This document shows, one piece after another, positions 9,641 through 19,463 of a stretch of DNA of 64,000 nt. Made by a program: the position numbers and the translations under genes. The notes below the pieces were generated by a model. The model was not told the origin of the DNA. It searched no databases and saw only the letters and a list, made by a program, of their open reading frames with translations. The stretch's first letter is position 1, and each line of letters begins with the position of its first letter. Source of the DNA: JAIBJN01 sp963775395 (GTDB taxonomy: Bacteria; Actinomycetota; Thermoleophilia; Gaiellales; Gaiellaceae); NCBI GenBank assembly GCA_963775395.1, contig CAVZIX010000020.1, forward strand, positions 248,001-312,000. Reading direction: 5' to 3'.

Positions 9641-9731
9641 CGGAGAAGGAGGGATTCGAACCCTCGAGGGAGGTATTCACCCCCCTAACGCCTTAGCAGG
9701 GCGCCGCCTTCAGCCACTCGGCCACTTCTCC
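9641..9731 (-). tRNA. tRNA-Ser(GCT)
   Basis: Reverse-strand class II tRNA. The acceptor stem pairs GGAGAAG with CTTCTCC, the D arm is GGCCGAGTGG, the anticodon loop is CTGCTAA with anticodon GCT (reads AGC), the variable arm is long, and the T arm reads GGGTTCGAATCCC. It lies 27 bp upstream of tRNA-Ser(CGA) in the same direction. Confidence 0.92.
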
Positions 9732-9928
9732 GTGCCGGGCAATGGTACCAAGGTGGTTCCGGCCCCCTGCAAAGACGAAGCCCGCCTCGGTGGGGTAGGA
9801 GCCGCACTACCGAAACGGGCATTCGCCAGACGCCGGGGGTTATGTGAGGGGAGCCGGCAGCCCAATCATCCCTCGCGCTCCGGGCGATGCCGTCCCCTTA
9901 AGGGGTGATTCGCGCCCGGGTCGTTCGG
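9732..9928. other. Intergenic region
   Basis: No gene seen. It holds a GCCCG...CGGGC hairpin around 9780-9822 and the palindrome CCCCTTAAGGGG near 9893. Either could end transcription or act as the ligase 3' region. Confidence 0.4.
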
Positions 9929-10960
9929 CTAGTCGCGCCCGAGGAGCCCGGCGACGGTCGGGTCGCCCTTGCGGGGGCGGGGGCGGACCTGGTCGACCGT
10001 GCACTGGTCCGGATCCTTGTCCGGCCGGAAGCGGAGGAACCTCGCGTTGTGGCGGAACCGGCCCTTCTGCCACTTGTCGTAGCGCACCTCGACGACGAGC
10101 TCGGGCGGCACGGAGCTCCACTCGAGCTCGACGCCGCGCTTCCAGCGGCTCGGCGCGCCGCGCGGCTTGCGCTCGGGGTTCTTGCCCAGGAGCGGCTCGA
10201 CCTGCTCGAGGATCTCCGCGCGCTTCTTGCCGCTCGCCGGCGCCGAGCCGACCGGGACGAGCTTGCCGTCGATGTGCAGGCCGAGGGCGAGGCTCGCGAT
10301 GCCGGTGCCCTTCTCGCTCCAGGTCACGCCGACGACGACGCAGTCCGCGGTCCTCTCGCCCTTCACCTTCAGGACGGCCTCCCGCGAGCCGGGCATGTAC
10401 GGCAGCCCGAGGCGCTTGGCGATGACGCCGTCGAAGCCCGCCACCTCGAGCCGGTCGAGCCACTTCTGGGCCTCGGCGCGGTCGTGCGTCACGGGCGAGA
10501 TGTCGAAGGGCAGCTTCTCCACCGTCTTCCGCCGCTCCTCGATCGGCTTTCCGTGCAGGTCCTTGCCGTCCCAGAGGAGCACGTCGAAGACGACGAATCC
10601 CGCCGGGATCTCGGCCGACAGCTTGCGGACGCGGCTCTCGGCGGGGTGGAGGCGCATCTGGAGCGCGTCGAAGTCGAGGCCGCCCTCGCGCTCGATCACG
10701 ATCTCGCCGTCGAGCGCGGAGCGCTTGGGCAGGCGGTCGCCCAGCTCCGTGAGCTCGGGGAAGTAGCGCAGGAGCGGCCGGCCGTTCCGGCTCCAGAGAT
10801 GCACCTCGCCGTCGAGGTTCTCGAGGATGCCGCGGAAGCCGTCCCACTTCGGCTCGTACTGCCAGCCGTCGCCCTCCGGCAGCTCGTCGACCAGCTCCGC
10901 CTCCATGGGCGGGTAGGGCAGGCTCTTGGGCGGTTCCGGCTCGACCTTCGTCTCGGTCAC
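9929..10960 (-). CDS. ATP-dependent DNA ligase (LigC/LigD-ligase type)
   Basis: About 343 residues from GTG 10960 (VTETKVEPEPP). The adenylation domain has the active-site lysine in YEPKWDGFRG, then ALDGEIVI, FVVFDVLLWDG and GVIAKR. The OB domain contains ADCVVVGVTW and ends with RFRHNARFLRFRPDK. This is the length of stand-alone actinobacterial ligases related to the ligase module of LigD. These join nicked or broken DNA using ATP and often work with Ku in end joining, but no Ku or polymerase domain is adjacent here. It is divergent to fabF across 58 bp. Confidence 0.9.
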   Translation of the reverse strand: MTETKVEPEPPKSLPYPPMEAELVDELPEGDGWQYEPKWDGFRGILENLDGEVHLWSRNGRPLLRYFPELTELGDRLPKRSALDGEIVIEREGGLDFDALQMRLHPAESRVRKLSAEIPAGFVVFDVLLWDGKDLHGKPIEERRKTVEKLPFDISPVTHDRAEAQKWLDRLEVAGFDGVIAKRLGLPYMPGSREAVLKVKGERTADCVVVGVTWSEKGTGIASLALGLHIDGKLVPVGSAPASGKKRAEILEQVEPLLGKNPERKPRGAPSRWKRGVELEWSSVPPELVVEVRYDKWQKGRFRHNARFLRFRPDKDPDQCTVDQVRPRPRKGDPTVAGLLGRD

Positions 10961-11018
10961 GGGTCCGATTCTGCCAGTGGAGGAAACCGGTTGGCGGTCC
11001 TGGCCGTCTAACTGCCCA

Positions 11019-12257
11019 ATGAGACGCGTAGCGATCACGGGCCTGGGCGCGGTCACGCCGCTCGGCAACGACCTCCCGACCACCTGGGCCGGCCTGACCG
11101 GAGGCCGAAGCGGGATTGCCGAGATCCAGGCGTTCGACCCGAGCGACTTCCCCGTGAAGATCGCCGGCGAGGTGAAGGACTACGACCCGACGGGCGCCGC
11201 CGCCCCGAAGGAGGTGCGCAAGCTCGACCGCAACGTCCTCTTCGCGCTCACGGCGGCCAAGGAGGCCCTGGCCGACGCGGGCATGAACGGCCACCGCTAC
11301 GAGCCCGAGCGCCTCGGCGTGATCGTCGGCAACTGCATCGGCGGGTTCAACGAGCTGATGCGGCAGCACGACGTCCTCCGCGAGCGCGGCCCCGACCGCG
11401 TCTCCCCGACCTTCCTCGCCAACGTCCTCGTCGACTCGGCGAGCGGTCAGCTCGCGATCGAGCTCGGCTTCCGCGGGCCGAACTACGCGGTCGTCTCCGC
11501 GTGCGCCACGGGCTCGCACGCGCTCGGGGAGGCGGCCGAGCTCGTCCGCCGCGGCGACGCCGACGCGGTCGTCGCGGGCGGGACCGAGGGCTGCATCCAT
11601 CCGTTGATCCTCGCCGGGTTCTGCTCGATGCGAGGGCTCGCCGTCGGTGACGGAGACCCGGCCAAGGCGGCTCGCCCGTTCGACGCGCGTCGCGAGGGCT
11701 TCGTCATGGCGGAGGGCGCCGCGCTCTTCGTGCTCGAGGAGCTCGAGGCAGCCCGCGCACGCGGGGCTCGCGTGTACGCGGAGGTGCTCGGCTACGGCGC
11801 CTCCAACGACGCGCACCACATGCTCCAGCCCGACCCGGAGTTCGGCGGCGTCGTCTCGATGATGCGCGCCGCGCTCGATCGGGCCGGCGTCGACCCGAGC
11901 CAGGTCGACTACATCAACGCCCACGGGACCGGGACGCCGCTCGGCGACCTCGCCGAGACGCAGGCGATCAAGGAGGTCTTCGGCGACCACGCGTACGAAA
12001 TGGCCGTCTCGTCGACGAAGTCGATGCTCGGGCACATGTTCGGCGCGGCCGGGGCGATCGAGGCCATGGCCTGCGTGCTGGCGATCCACGAGGGCGTTCT
12101 CCCGCCGACGATCAACTACGAGGAGCCCGATCCCGACTGCGATCTCGACTACGTCCCGAACGAGGCGCGCGAGGCCCACGTGAGGGTGGCGCTCTCGAAT
12201 GCGATGGGGCTCGGCGGCCACAACGGCTGCGTTCTCATCGGCCGCGTCGACGACTGA
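11019..12257 (+). CDS. fabF: 3-oxoacyl-ACP synthase II
   Basis: 412 residues, the normal size for KAS II. The thiolase-fold triad is visible: cysteine in VVSACATGSHAL, histidine in NAHGTGTPLGD and histidine in KSMLGHMFGAAGA. It condenses malonyl-ACP with acyl-ACP in fatty-acid elongation. I chose ATG 11019 (MRRVAITGLGAVTPLG), where the conserved N-terminus begins. No other fab genes or acyl carrier protein flank it, so a specialised condensation cannot be excluded. Confidence 0.93.
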   Translation: MRRVAITGLGAVTPLGNDLPTTWAGLTGGRSGIAEIQAFDPSDFPVKIAGEVKDYDPTGAAAPKEVRKLDRNVLFALTAAKEALADAGMNGHRYEPERLGVIVGNCIGGFNELMRQHDVLRERGPDRVSPTFLANVLVDSASGQLAIELGFRGPNYAVVSACATGSHALGEAAELVRRGDADAVVAGGTEGCIHPLILAGFCSMRGLAVGDGDPAKAARPFDARREGFVMAEGAALFVLEELEAARARGARVYAEVLGYGASNDAHHMLQPDPEFGGVVSMMRAALDRAGVDPSQVDYINAHGTGTPLGDLAETQAIKEVFGDHAYEMAVSSTKSMLGHMFGAAGAIEAMACVLAIHEGVLPPTINYEEPDPDCDLDYVPNEAREAHVRVALSNAMGLGGHNGCVLIGRVDD

Positions 12258-12307
12258 CGCGCGACCCCTTTCTTTTTCGACGCGAGAAGTTCAGAATCGC
12301 CTCCACC

Positions 12308-14405
12308 ATGCGGCGAGGGGTCATCAGTTCGGTCGTTCTCGGGGCCTTGCTCTTGGTAGGGCCTGGGGCCGGTGCGGAGAAGGGTGTGACGAACGCCCCG
12401 CTCCAGGCGCGGGGCGCGGACGCCCAGTTCGTCGAGGGCGAGCTCATCGTCCAGCTCGCGCCGGGCGCCTCCACGCGCGCCCTGTCGGGCATGCGCGTGA
12501 TCGAGAATCTGGGCGCGCCGGGACTCTTCGTCGTCGAGACGTCTGAAGGCGCGTCCGTCCTCGCGGCTGCTGCGACGCTCGCGCGCGACCCGCGGGTCGT
12601 CTTCGCCGAGCCGAACTACATCCGCCGCTACACGCAGATTCCGCCCAACGACCCGCGCTACGGAGAGCTCTGGGGCCTGAACCAGGCCTCGGACGCGGAC
12701 ATCGACGCGCCCGAGGCGTGGGCGACCACCACCGGCTCGAGCACCGTGATCGTCGGCGTGGTCGACAGCGGCGTCGCGTACGGCCACCCGGACCTCGCGG
12801 GGAACATCTGGGTCAACGACGACGACGACGGCGACGACACCGACGACGACAACAACGGCTTCATCGACGACGTCCGCGGCTGGGACTTCGTGCAGGAGGA
12901 CAACACGCCGCTCGACTACAACGGGCACGGCACGCATGTGTCCGGCACGATCGGCGCGGTCGGCAACAACGCGGTCGGCGTCACCGGCGTCAACCAGGAC
13001 GTCACGATCATGCCGCTGCGCGCGGGAGGCGCAGAAGGCCTGGAGGACGCCGACATCTTCCAGGCGATCGACTACGCCTGCGACAACGGCGCCGACGTCG
13101 TGAACGGAAGCTTCGGCGGGCCCGGGAAGTCGCTGGCGCTCGCCAACCTGCTCAAGTCGGTTCCGTGTCGGAACACGCTCTTCGTCTTCGCGGCCGGGAA
13201 CGACGGCGTCTTCCTCACGAACAACACCGCGGCGACGAACGCGTATCCCTGCGAGTACCACCGGCCCGCGCCCCACGGCTTCAGCGTCCCGAACGTCGTC
13301 TGCGTGGGCGCCTCGACCAAGTCCGACACCCTGGCCTCGTTCTCGAACCGCGGGCCTGCCGCGGTGCATCTCGCCGCGCCGGGCGGCAGCGGCACAGGCC
13401 CGGCGAACCTCGACATCCTCAGCACCTGGCCGGCCTACGACGCCGTCTTCGGGCCCGACGACATCGAGACCGCCGGGACGTGGGGCGACCCGATCAACGT
13501 CCAGAGCGGTACGGCCGTGCCACCGAACTGGGACCGCAGGTCGGGCCCGGCGACCTCGGGCACGTTCGCGCTCTCCGACTCTCCGGTCAACTACGTCAAC
13601 AGCGCCCTGACGACGATCCGCAACATGACCGCGATCAATCTGACCGGCGAGCTCGGCTGCCTGATCGACTACGAGACGCGGCTCGCTGTCGAGGGCAACT
13701 TCTTCGACGTCTTCGGGATCTCGCGCCGGGCTGGACACCGTCGCCGACGACGAGGAGATCGCCGCCTGGTCGGGCTCAACGGGCGGGGAGTTCTTCCTGC
13801 TCACCAGCGACCTGTCGCTCTTCGACGGCGAGTCGACGGTGTACGTGCGCTTCTTCCTCGAAAGTGACGAAACGGTCACGATGGACGGTGCCTACGTCGA
13901 CGACGTCGTCGTCAAGTGCCTGAACCCGACCGGCGCGGACTACCAGGCGATCCCCGGCACGTCCATGGCCTCGCCGCACGTCGCCGGCGTCGCCGCGCTG
14001 CTGCTCGCGGCCAGCCCGACTCTCACGGTGGCGAAGCTCAAGAACGCCCTCCTCAAGGGCGTGGACAAGAAGGCCGCGTTCGCGAACCGCATGGCCACCG
14101 GCGGGCGGCTCAACGCCGACAAGTCCATCGACGTCGCGCTCGACGTGACGCCGCCGAACACGACGATCACCGCGCGGCCGCCGGCCTCGACGAGGGCCCG
14201 CACCGCGACATTCAGGTTCACCTCCACGCAGGCCGGCTCGACCTTCCAGTGCCGCCACATGATGGGCCCGTGGCTCCCGTGCGCTTCGCCGAAGACCTAC
14301 AGGGGCCTCGGGGTCGGGATGCACACGTTCCGCGTCCGCGCGATCGATCCCGCCCTGAACATGGATCAGACGGCCGCCGTGGACACGTGGCGCGTCCGTC
14401 CGTAG
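12308..14405 (+). CDS. Secreted subtilisin-like serine protease 1 (one frameshift)
   Basis: A signal peptide (MRRGVISSVVLGALLLVGPGA) is followed by an inhibitor-like propeptide ending in a FAEPNYIRRY stretch, then the S8 catalytic domain. The triad is Asp in VVDSGVAYGHPDL, His in NGHGTHVSGT and Ser in GTSMASPHVAG. The oxyanion Asn lies in FAAGND. A frame change near 13720-13740 splits the gene, and the rest continues in frame to 14405. After the catalytic domain is a small domain with TFRFTSTQAGSTFQC and HTFRVRAIDPALN that is shared with the next gene. Likely an exported protease. Confidence 0.88.
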
Positions 14406-14453
14406 CCGGCCCTTCCATTTTCTTTACAACTAGTGCATCATCCAACGTCCGAA

Positions 14454-16562
14454 ATGGGCAATGCGGCAATGCGGCTGCCGGCGCTCATGGCGCTGGCGAT
14501 TCTCCTTTTCTGCGCATCCGGCGCGGGCGCTGGCACGTCCGCGCCAGGCGGGCTCGAGCGCCACGGCGCAGGAGCGGCGGCTCCCGAGTACGTGCCGGGC
14601 GAGGTCATCGTCCGCTTCCGTGCGGGGACGACGACCGCCGCGCGCACCAGCACGCTGGCGGCAACGGAGGGGCAGTTCGTCCAGAGCCTCGGGCTCCCCG
14701 GTGCGACGCTCGTCCGCCTGGCGGACGGCGTCTCGGTCGAGTCCGCGGTCGCCGAGCTCGAGAGCGACCCGGACGTGCTCTACGCCGAGCCGAACTACGT
14801 CTACACGGCTGAGCACGGTTCCGAACGACCCCGACTTCGACCTCACCTGGGGTCTCTCGCAGGCCAGCGACAAGGACATCGACGCGCCGGCGGCCTGGAC
14901 GCGCACGCGCGGCAGCGCGAACGTGCTCGTCGCCGTCATCGACAGCGGCATCGCCTCCAGCCACCCCGATCTCGCCGGGAACATGTGGCTGAACGACGAC
15001 CCCATCGGCGGTGGGGACAACGACGGGAACGGCTTCGTCGACGACCTACACGGCTGGGACTTCATCCAGAACGATGCGACGCCGCTCGACTACAACGGTC
15101 ACGGCACGCACGTCGCCGGCACCATCGGCGCGGTCGGCAACAACGCGCGGGGCGTCCCGGGCGTGAACTGGGACGTCTCGCTGATGGCGCTCCGCGCGGC
15201 CGACGCGGACGGCAGCCTCCCGAACACCGCCATCGTCAACGCGATCACGTATGCCTGCGCGAACGGCGCCGACATCGTGAACGGCAGCTTCGGAGGGAGC
15301 GGGGCGAGCGCGACCGTCCGCGACGCGATCCTCTCGGCGCCCTGTGCCAACACGCTCTTCGTCTTCGCGGCCGGGAACAGCGGCTGGGACCTCGACGGCA
15401 ACACGGGCTCGAACGACCAGGCGTATCCCTGCGAGTTCCATCGTCCGCCCGGTGAAGGCGGCGCGAACGCCGCCAACATCCTCTGCGTCGGCGCGACCGG
15501 CAGGACCGACCTCATCGCGGGCTTCTCCAACCACGGCACCTCCGCGGTGCACCTGGCCGCGCCGGGCGTCGACATCTTGAGTGCGTGGCCGGGCTACTCG
15601 AACGTGGTCTCCGAAAACTTCGAGGGCACCGTGGCGCAGTTCAACGCCCGGTGGGGAAACCGGCTGCCGAACCCGAACCCCTGGAACCGGACGGGCGCCA
15701 CGCGCACGAGCGGGGCGTTCAGCATCGCCGACTCTCCCGTCGGCCTGTCCACCAACCAGGACACGTCGATCGCGAAGCTCGCGCCGTTCAGCCTCGCCGG
15801 TCGAACCGGGTGCCGGATCAACTACAACATGCGGCTCGACACGGACAACAACGCACGGCGGTAACGCGACGGATGACATCCTCTGGATCCTCGTCAACGG
15901 CTCGACCTACAGCGGGTGGTCAGGGTCGACGAACGGAAACTGGTTCGCCTTCAGCGACGATTTCTCGGTGGCCGACGGCATGGCCGGGCTGCACGATCGG
16001 CCTCGGGATGGATGTCGACGTCGATGCCGCGATCTTCGACGGCGCCTACATCGACGACCTGGCCGTCGCCTGCCTGCTGCACAACGGCAACGCGTACGAG
16101 TCCATCCAAGGAACCTCGATGGCGACGCCGCACGTCGCGGGCGTCGCGGCGCTGCTGCTCGCCGACAGCCCGCTCCTCACCGTGGCTCAGCTCAAGAACG
16201 CGATCCTCGCGGGCGTCGACACGCCGGCCGGGCTCAACGTGTTCATCCAGAACGGCCGCCGCCTCAACGCGGCCAAGGCGCTCGGCATCGTCCCCGACGA
16301 CTCGAAGCCGAACACGACCATCACGGCGGGGCCGCGCAATCCGACCACGGCGCGCATCGCGACCTTCAGGTTCACGTCCTCGCAGGCGGGCTCGAAGTTC
16401 GAGTGCAAGCACATGAGCGGCCCGTGGACGGCGTGCACCTCGCCGCGCACGTACCGGAGCCTCGCCTTCGGCTCGCACACCTTCCGCGTCCGCGCGATCG
16501 ACCCCTCCGGGAACATCGACGCGACGCCGGCCGTGCGCACCTGGCGCATCAACCGGCCGTAA
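14454..16562 (+). CDS. Secreted subtilisin-like serine protease 2 (three frameshifts)
   Basis: A tandem paralogue of the preceding gene, 48 bp downstream. Signal peptide MRLPALMALAILLFCASG, then propeptide, then catalytic domain with Asp in AVIDSGIASSHPDL, His in NGHGTHVAGT and Ser in GTSMATPHVAG. The reading frame changes near 14815, 15860 and 15985; these look like single-base read errors because the protein resumes each time. The C-terminal domain again has ATFRFTSSQAGSKFEC and HTFRVRAIDPSGN. The start could be 14454 or 14469. The paralogy indicates local gene duplication. Confidence 0.86.
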
Positions 16563-16604
16563 CCACTATTCAACGGCCGTCCAGGACGCTACAGTCCGCG
16601 CACG

Positions 16605-17066
16605 TTGACACGCCGAGTTCCTTCTTGGGTGGTGCTCGGAGGCGCGCTGATCCTTCTCGTCGCTGCGGGCTGCGGCGGGGGTGGCGGCGGTGGCGGCGGG
16701 GGTGGGGGCGGCGATCTCGCCCAGGAAGCCGAGGAGGTCGGGCTGATCCTCGATCGCATCGAGGCGCTCGGCGAGAGCACGACCACGCAGCAGGCGTTCA
16801 CGACCGAGCTCAACCAGATCAGCACCGAGGTGCAGACCGCGGTCGAGGAGGTCTCCGACGCGGACGCGCCCGAGGAGCTCGAGTCCGAGAAGGCCAAGCT
16901 CGCGAACCGGCTGCTCGCCCTGCGCACGCAGATCAGCCGCGCGAAGGGCCTGGCCCAGGGCGGCGACCTCGAGGCCGCTCAGGCCGCGGTGGCCAGCTTC
17001 CTCTCGATCGGCGACATCCGCACGACGATCGAGAACATCCAGGCCGCGCCGCCCGCCGAGCGCTAG
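16605..17066 (+). CDS. Small secreted lipoprotein with poly-glycine linker
   Basis: 153 residues. The signal sequence ends at a lipobox-like VAAGC, followed directly by a run of about 13 glycines. A roughly 110-residue acidic, helical domain follows (coiled-coil-like, many E, A and L). The apparent start is a TTG. No family recognised. It is probably anchored to the outer face of the membrane. The glycine run is a GGC/GGG repeat whose length may be uncertain in this sequence. It converges on the HAD phosphatase; the two stops overlap. Confidence 0.65.
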   Translation: MTRRVPSWVVLGGALILLVAAGCGGGGGGGGGGGGGDLAQEAEEVGLILDRIEALGESTTTQQAFTTELNQISTEVQTAVEEVSDADAPEELESEKAKLANRLLALRTQISRAKGLAQGGDLEAAQAAVASFLSIGDIRTTIENIQAAPPAER

Positions 17067-17713
17067 TCGGGCTCGACGACCTCGGGTGTGAGGGCCGCGG
17101 TCGACGGCAGCACCACGTCGGCGAGCGCCAGGGCCTCGTCCGCGGGCGGGTACTGCGGGTTGGGAATCGCGATCACGCGCATGCCCGCATCCTTCGCGCT
17201 CCGGATCCCGTTCTCCGAGTCCTCGATCGCCGCGCAGCGCCGGGGGTCGACGCCGAGCCGGCGCGCGGCCTCGAGGTAGACGTCGGGCGCCGGCTTCCCG
17301 CGCGGCACCTCCTCGGAGGACACGGTGGCCGCGAAGTAACGGTCGAGCCCCGAGGTCTCGAGCACGAGGTCGATCAGCTCCCGGTTCGAGGAGGACGCGA
17401 GCCCGAGCGGCCATCGGGCGGCAAGCGACTTCACGGCCTCGACGGCGCCGGGGAGGAGCGGGATCTCCTCGCGGTAGACCTGCTCCAGGCGGCGCACGAC
17501 CTCGGCGTTGATCTCCTCGGGCGGCTCCGAGAGCCCGATCACGTCGTGCATGTAGCGCGACCACTCGGGCGAGCTCATGCCCATCATGTCCCGCGACGCC
17601 TGGTCGTGCCAGGTGCCTCCACGCTCCTCGGCGAGCTGCTGGCGGACGTCGTCCCAGACGTGCTCGGAGTCGACGATGACGCCGTCGAGGTCGAAGACGA
17701 CGGCCTCGATCAC
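17063..17713 (-). CDS. HAD-superfamily phosphatase (beta-phosphoglucomutase-like)
   Basis: 216 residues from GTG 17713. HAD motif I is VVFDLDGVIVDSE, motif II LASSSN, motif III GKPAPDVYLEAA and motif IV AIEDSENGIRSA. The alpha-helical cap lies between residues 20 and 85, as in subfamily IA enzymes that act on sugar phosphates or phosphoglycolate. Its GTG overlaps the flavin-reductase stop (GTGA), so the two are coupled. Substrate not assignable. Confidence 0.88.
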   Translation of the reverse strand: MIEAVVFDLDGVIVDSEHVWDDVRQQLAEERGGTWHDQASRDMMGMSSPEWSRYMHDVIGLSEPPEEINAEVVRRLEQVYREEIPLLPGAVEAVKSLAARWPLGLASSSNRELIDLVLETSGLDRYFAATVSSEEVPRGKPAPDVYLEAARRLGVDPRRCAAIEDSENGIRSAKDAGMRVIAIPNPQYPPADEALALADVVLPSTAALTPEVVEPD

Positions 17714-18153
17714 AGCGCCTCGTACCGCTGCCCGACGTGGACGAGCGCGAGGCCGTCGCGCCCGCGCTCGACCGACTCGACGGCTCCCACGAAGAACGTG
17801 TGGTCGCCGGTCTCGAGCTCGCTGTCGAGACGGCACTCGACCCAGCCCAGGGCGCCCTCGAGGAGCGGTGCGCCGGCCGTGCCCTCGCGCCATTCGATCC
17901 CGTGCCAGTGCGCCACGGGAGGCACGCCGCGCGCGAAGTGCTGTGCGACCGCGTCCTGGTCGCCGGCGAGGAGGCTGAGCGAGAACGACCCGGCGCGGCG
18001 CAGGAGCTCGTGCATCGCAGCCTGCCGGGCGACCGACACGCCGACGAGCGGCGGCTCGAGCGAGAGCGAGACGACGGTGCCCACGGTCAGGCCGAGGCGC
18101 TCGTGGTCCGCGTCCACGGTCAGGACGGCCACGCCGGCCGGAAAGCCTCGCAT
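17710..18153 (-). CDS. Flavin reductase-like FMN-binding protein
   Basis: 147 residues from the first ATG. The sequence MRGFPAGVAVLTVD, then SLEPPLVGVSVAR and SFSLSLLAGDQ, matches the flavin-reductase-like split-barrel family that supplies reduced FMN or FAD to monooxygenases. The family usually has some 10-15 residues before this point. The frame is open upstream (SPLGDELRSL) but no good start is visible before the preceding gene's stop, so the true start is unclear. The C-terminal HTFFVGAVESV is typical. Confidence 0.82.
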   Translation of the reverse strand: MRGFPAGVAVLTVDADHERLGLTVGTVVSLSLEPPLVGVSVARQAAMHELLRRAGSFSLSLLAGDQDAVAQHFARGVPPVAHWHGIEWREGTAGAPLLEGALGWVECRLDSELETGDHTFFVGAVESVERGRDGLALVHVGQRYEAL

Positions 18154-18182
18154 GAGGGAGCGGAGCTCGTCGCCGAGCGGGC

Positions 18183-18785
18183 TCAGGTGCGCCGCTCGAC
18201 GTCGAGCGCGTCGAGCATCTCGGTCTCGCGCGGGCTGGGCTCGAGCTCGGGGAAGAGGTCGTTGAGCTGGGCCGCCATCTCCCGCAGGCTCTCGACCACG
18301 CGCTGGCGCCGTTCTTCGAGCGAGCGCACATCCTCACGGAGCCGCTCCTGGCGCCGGCGGGCGTCGCCCTCGATCTGCAGCGCCATCTCCTGGGCTGCTT
18401 CGCGCGTCGCGCGGGCCTGCTCCTCGGCGTCGGCGAGGATCCCGCGGGACTCCTGCTCCGCCTCCCTACGCTGCTGGGTGCCGTAGCTGTCGACGGCCTG
18501 GCGAACGTCGCGGGCGTACTCCTCGGCATCCTGGCGCGTGCGCTCGGCTTCGCGCGTGAGCTCGTCGACGCGCGTGGCGGCGTCGCCGCTGGAGCGCTCG
18601 ACGATCTCCTGCGCCTGTGTTTGCGCCTCGACGCGGATCTTCTCCGCCGCGTCCTCGGCTGCGCGGAGCACGCCGGCGACGGCATCACCGACGTCCGTGT
18701 ACTCCCTTGCCGGAGCCGCAGACTGCTCGAGCGGTGTGACTTCCTCTTCGGGCTCGCGTTGGGAGTCGTCTGACCGACCTAGCAC
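18183..18785 (-). CDS. Coiled-coil protein, DivIVA-like architecture
   Basis: 200 residues from GTG 18785, chosen because AAGGAG lies seven bases upstream; the frame is open to 18887. The N-terminal 45 residues are acidic and disordered. Residues about 50-180 form a long charged coiled coil rich in E, R, A and Q. A short tail, ELEPSPRETEMLDALDVE, ends the protein. It resembles the actinobacterial coiled-coil proteins near cell-division genes but lacks a clear DivIVA N-terminal membrane hook. Function not assigned. It is transcribed divergently from the CMD-family gene. Confidence 0.7.
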   Translation of the reverse strand: MLGRSDDSQREPEEEVTPLEQSAAPAREYTDVGDAVAGVLRAAEDAAEKIRVEAQTQAQEIVERSSGDAATRVDELTREAERTRQDAEEYARDVRQAVDSYGTQQRREAEQESRGILADAEEQARATREAAQEMALQIEGDARRRQERLREDVRSLEERRQRVVESLREMAAQLNDLFPELEPSPRETEMLDALDVERRT

Positions 18786-18832
18786 GTCACTCTCCTTGGC
18801 TGGGGACTGACCCTTGTCAGGGGAGGAACTTA

Positions 18833-19438
18833 TTGCATCCCTTCGAGCCAGATGCAAATGCGGCCGGGGCTGCGTCAGACTACGCATTCGTGCCGCACAT
18901 CAGGCTCATCGACGTGGACGAGGCGACCGGACCGCTGGCCGCGGAGTACGCGGCGGCCATGGGCCGGGCCGGGAAGGTCTTCAACATCGTCAAGTCGATG
19001 AGCCTCAACCCGAGCGTGCTCAACCGCTCGATGGCCCTCTACGCGGCGATCATGTTCGGCCCGTCCGAGCTGTCGCGCGCCGAGCGGGAGCTGCTCGCGG
19101 TCGTGGTCTCGAACGCGAACGACTGCCACTACTGAATCGAGGCGCATGCCAACGACCTCCGTGCTGAGGGCGCAACAGAAGAGCTGGCCGAGCACGCGAA
19201 GCACGACTACCGCGCGGCCGACCTCGAGCCGCCCGTCATGGCCCTGTGCCACCTGGCGGTCAAGCTCACGCACAAGCCTGCGGAGATGGGGCAGGAAGAC
19301 GTCGACGAGCTGCGCGGCCACGGCTGGAGCGACGAGGCGATCCACGACGCCTTCCAGGTGATCTCGTACTTCAACTACATCAACCGCATCGCGGACGCGG
19401 TGGGCATCGAGGACGAGCCGGACTGGCCCGAGCGTTGA
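18833..19438 (+). CDS. CMD/AhpD-family peroxidase-related protein with in-frame TGA (candidate selenoprotein)
   Basis: A single frame runs from TTG 18833 (GGGAGGA upstream; GTG 18890 is an alternative) to 19438, interrupted only by TGA at 19133-19135. Around it the protein reads NDCHY-[TGA]-IEAHANDLR. In this family the redox motif is CxxC followed three residues later by His, so TGA occupies the second cysteine. Downstream sequence (KHDYRAADLEPP, FNYINRIADAVGIEDEP) keeps the family pattern in the same frame. The total of 201 codons is the family's usual size. Either the TGA encodes selenocysteine or it is a read or assembly error (TGC to TGA), and it may also be a true stop in a pseudogene. 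CMD- and AhpD-like selenoproteins are known in other bacteria. Confidence 0.7.
19153..19172 (+). promoter_or_regulatory. SECIS-like hairpin after the TGA
   Basis: CGACCTC pairs with GAGGGCG (six pairs, one A-G mismatch) around the loop CGTGCT. The loop starts 24 nt after the TGA and has G at its second position. Bacterial SECIS elements typically have a 4-16 bp stem, a G in the first two loop positions and 16-37 nt between UGA and loop, so this fits. In GC-rich coding DNA such a hairpin can also arise by chance. Confidence 0.45.
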
Positions 19439-19442
19439 CCTG

Positions 19443-19463
19443 GCGCGGAGCTAGGCTCCGCGC
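19443..19463 (+). terminator. Perfect 9-bp hairpin abutting the trkA start
   Basis: GCGCGGAGC, loop TAG, GCTCCGCGC. It ends one base before the GTG of trkA and begins four bases after the CMD-family stop. There is no T tract. It may terminate the upstream gene or hide the trkA ribosome site, since no Shine-Dalgarno is otherwise visible. Confidence 0.45.

Noticed and set aside
9840..12221. Long reverse open frame of almost 800 codons
   Set aside because: It is the antisense of the DNA ligase/fabF region. The real proteins in the other frames match conserved families with all active-site residues; this one is low-complexity Arg/Ala/Gly.
12149..13879. Long reverse open frame opposite the first subtilase
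   Set aside because: Shadow of the GC-rich subtilase gene, with no recognisable domain.
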